From assembly GCA_945878745.1 (NCBI GenBank), contig CAMDVY010000018.1, positions 1-15,971 of the forward strand: a stretch of DNA of 15,971 nucleotides, in the 5' to 3' direction. Shown in pieces: positions 14,762 through 15,971 of this stretch (position 1 is its first letter; every line of letters starts with the position of its first letter). The notes beneath the pieces were generated by a model, which had not been told where the DNA came from, did no database searches, and worked only from the letters and a program-made list of their open reading frames with translations. Origin of the DNA: Klebsiella pneumoniae (GTDB lineage Bacteria > Pseudomonadota > Gammaproteobacteria > Pseudomonadales > Azotimanducaceae). The translations under genes and the position numbers were made by a program.

Positions 14762-15971
14762 TCAATCCCAGGTCAGAGCCCCGCCGGTCTGATAATCGGT
14801 GACACGGGTTTCGAAGAAATTCTTCTCCTTCTTGAGATCCATGATCTCTGACATCCAGGAGAAGGGGTTCTTCATGCCCGGGTACTGTTCCGGCAGTCCG
14901 ATCTGAACCAGCCGCCGATTGGCAATGAACTGCAGATATTCTTCCATCATCTTTGCATTCATGCCCAGTACACCACGTGGCATGGTGTCACGTGCATAGT
15001 TGATCTCAAGCGCAGTGCCTTCGAGCAACATCTGACGTGCCGACGACTGCATCTCCTGATCCCACAGGTGTGGGTTCTCCAGCTTGATCTGATTGATGAC
15101 ATCGATACCGAAATTCACGTGCATGGACTCATCACGCAGGATGTACTGGAACTGCTCGGCTGTTCCCGTCATCTTGTTACGACGGCCCATGGAGAGAATC
15201 TGGGTAAATCCGCAATAGAAGAAAATCCCCTCCAGCACGCAGTAGTACGCAATCAGGTTTCTCAGCAGCACGCGATCATTCTGCGGCGTCCCGGTCTTGA
15301 ACGACGGATCGGACAGATCACGGGTGTACTTGAGTGCCCAGGAGGCTTTGGCTGCGACCGCAGGCACCTCGTGGTACATGTTGAAGATCTCGCCTTCATC
15401 CATGCCGAGGGATTCGATGCAGTACTGATACGCATGTGTATGAATGGCCTCTTCAAACGCCTGGCGCAGCAGATACTGTCGACATTCCGGATTGGTAATG
15501 TGTCGATACAACGCCAGTACCAGATTGTTGGCCACCAGAGAATCGGCAGTGGAGAAGAAACCGAGGCTGCGCTTGACGATGGTTCGTTCATCGTCACTCA
15601 GACCTTCGGCCGACTTCCACAGTGCAATATCCGCAGTCATATTGATCTCTTGCGGCATCCAGTGATTTGCGCAGCCATCCAGGTACTTCTGCCACGCCCA
15701 CTCATACTTGAATGGCACGAGCTGATTCAGATCAGCTCGGCAATTGATCATCGCCTTCTGATCAACCGTTACCCGTTCGTAATTGTGCTGTGCAGCAGCT
15801 TCCGAAACGGTCTTCGTGGTCGCAACGACAGTCAGTTCGACTGCGGCTCTGACGGGTTGTTGCACCGGCGCGACCACTGTCTCTGCGCGTGGCATCGCCA
15901 TGGGTGCTGCCTCTGAAACGAGGATGTCTGCAGCAAGCAGTTCCTGTTTCAGTACGGGTGGCAGGCCGCGG
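14762..15971 (-). CDS. nrdB: Class Ia ribonucleotide reductase small subunit NrdB
   Basis: NrdB carries the diiron-tyrosyl radical that NrdA uses to reduce ribonucleoside diphosphates to deoxyribonucleotides. Numbered from ATG 15901 (379 residues), the ligands are Asp120 (FFSTAD), Glu151, His154, Glu224 (VLEG), Glu258 and His261 (RDESMH). Tyr158, four residues after His154, is the radical tyrosine. The C-terminus TGGALTWD is the NrdA-binding tail. The body matches Pseudomonas-type NrdB, which has a long variable Ala-rich N-terminal extension. The frame stays open upstream of 15901 to the window edge with coding-like sequence (PPVLKQELLAADILVSEAAP), so I draw the gene as partial at its 5' end. 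ATG 15901, with AGAGG 8 bases ahead, is the alternative start. nrdA is expected just beyond the right edge. The penicillin-acylase gene follows directly downstream. Confidence 0.95.
   Translation of the reverse strand, partial: RGLPPVLKQELLAADILVSEAAPMAMPRAETVVAPVQQPVRAAVELTVVATTKTVSEAAAQHNYERVTVDQKAMINCRADLNQLVPFKYEWAWQKYLDGCANHWMPQEINMTADIALWKSAEGLSDDERTIVKRSLGFFSTADSLVANNLVLALYRHITNPECRQYLLRQAFEEAIHTHAYQYCIESLGMDEGEIFNMYHEVPAVAAKASWALKYTRDLSDPSFKTGTPQNDRVLLRNLIAYYCVLEGIFFYCGFTQILSMGRRNKMTGTAEQFQYILRDESMHVNFGIDVINQIKLENPHLWDQEMQSSARQMLLEGTALEINYARDTMPRGVLGMNAKMMEEYLQFIANRRLVQIGLPEQYPGMKNPFSWMSEIMDLKKEKNFFETRVTDYQTGGALTWD

Noticed and set aside
15068..15916. A 282-codon plus-strand frame opposite nrdB
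   Set aside because: nrdB is certain from its metal ligands and radical tyrosine; the opposite frame is open only because of nrdB codon usage.
1..15971. Mobile elements, CRISPR, tRNA or rRNA
   Set aside because: No transposase, integrase, terminal inverted repeats, regularly spaced repeats or tRNA cloverleaf could be seen; every region above 300 bases except 11516-11841 is filled by genes.

Overview
The window looks like chromosomal core sequence of a free-living gammaproteobacterium, moderately GC-rich by eye. The best taxonomic clue is NrdB at the right end, which resembles the Pseudomonas-type class Ia small subunit. A full-length Lhr helicase, an acyl-CoA dehydrogenase and a periplasmic penicillin-acylase-family protein fit that assignment, but the genus cannot be named from sequence alone. 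I see no rRNA, tRNA, insertion sequence, integrase, phage gene or CRISPR array.

Layout. On the minus strand at the left are the 5' part of an unrecognised gene (1-267) and, upstream of it, lhr (370-4716). Divergent from lhr are a four-helix membrane protein (4788-5126) that may be read from a leaderless mRNA, a CoA-transferase/acetyl-CoA hydrolase family enzyme (5237-6460), and a small zinc-ribbon protein (6572-6820) preceded by a perfect inverted repeat. An acyl-CoA dehydrogenase (6869-8050, minus) converges on these. Divergent from it is a short operon: a possible 30-codon leader ORF, a SRAP (YedK/HMCES-type) abasic-site protein (8255-8968), and an unrecognised beta-rich protein whose start overlaps the SRAP stop by one base.

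The second half opens with a minus-strand gene encoding a Gfo/Idh/MocA oxidoreductase fused to an aldo/keto reductase (9485-11515). It carries a perfect in-frame 15-bp tandem duplication. A 326-bp divergent spacer with a near-consensus CRP/Vfr-type site separates it from a two-helix membrane protein (11842-12333). The right end is a minus-strand pair: nrdB (14762 to the window edge), then a secreted Ntn-hydrolase of the penicillin acylase family (12384-14735).

Functional themes are DNA repair and precursor supply (lhr, SRAP, nrdB), acyl-CoA metabolism (CoA-transferase, acyl-CoA dehydrogenase), and sugar or carbonyl redox chemistry (the fusion enzyme). No single multi-gene novel system is obvious. 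The best candidates for something undescribed are the SRAP-coupled beta-rich gene with its leader ORF, the dehydrogenase-AKR fusion, and the CoA-transferase homologue that lacks the expected HTE active-site glutamate.
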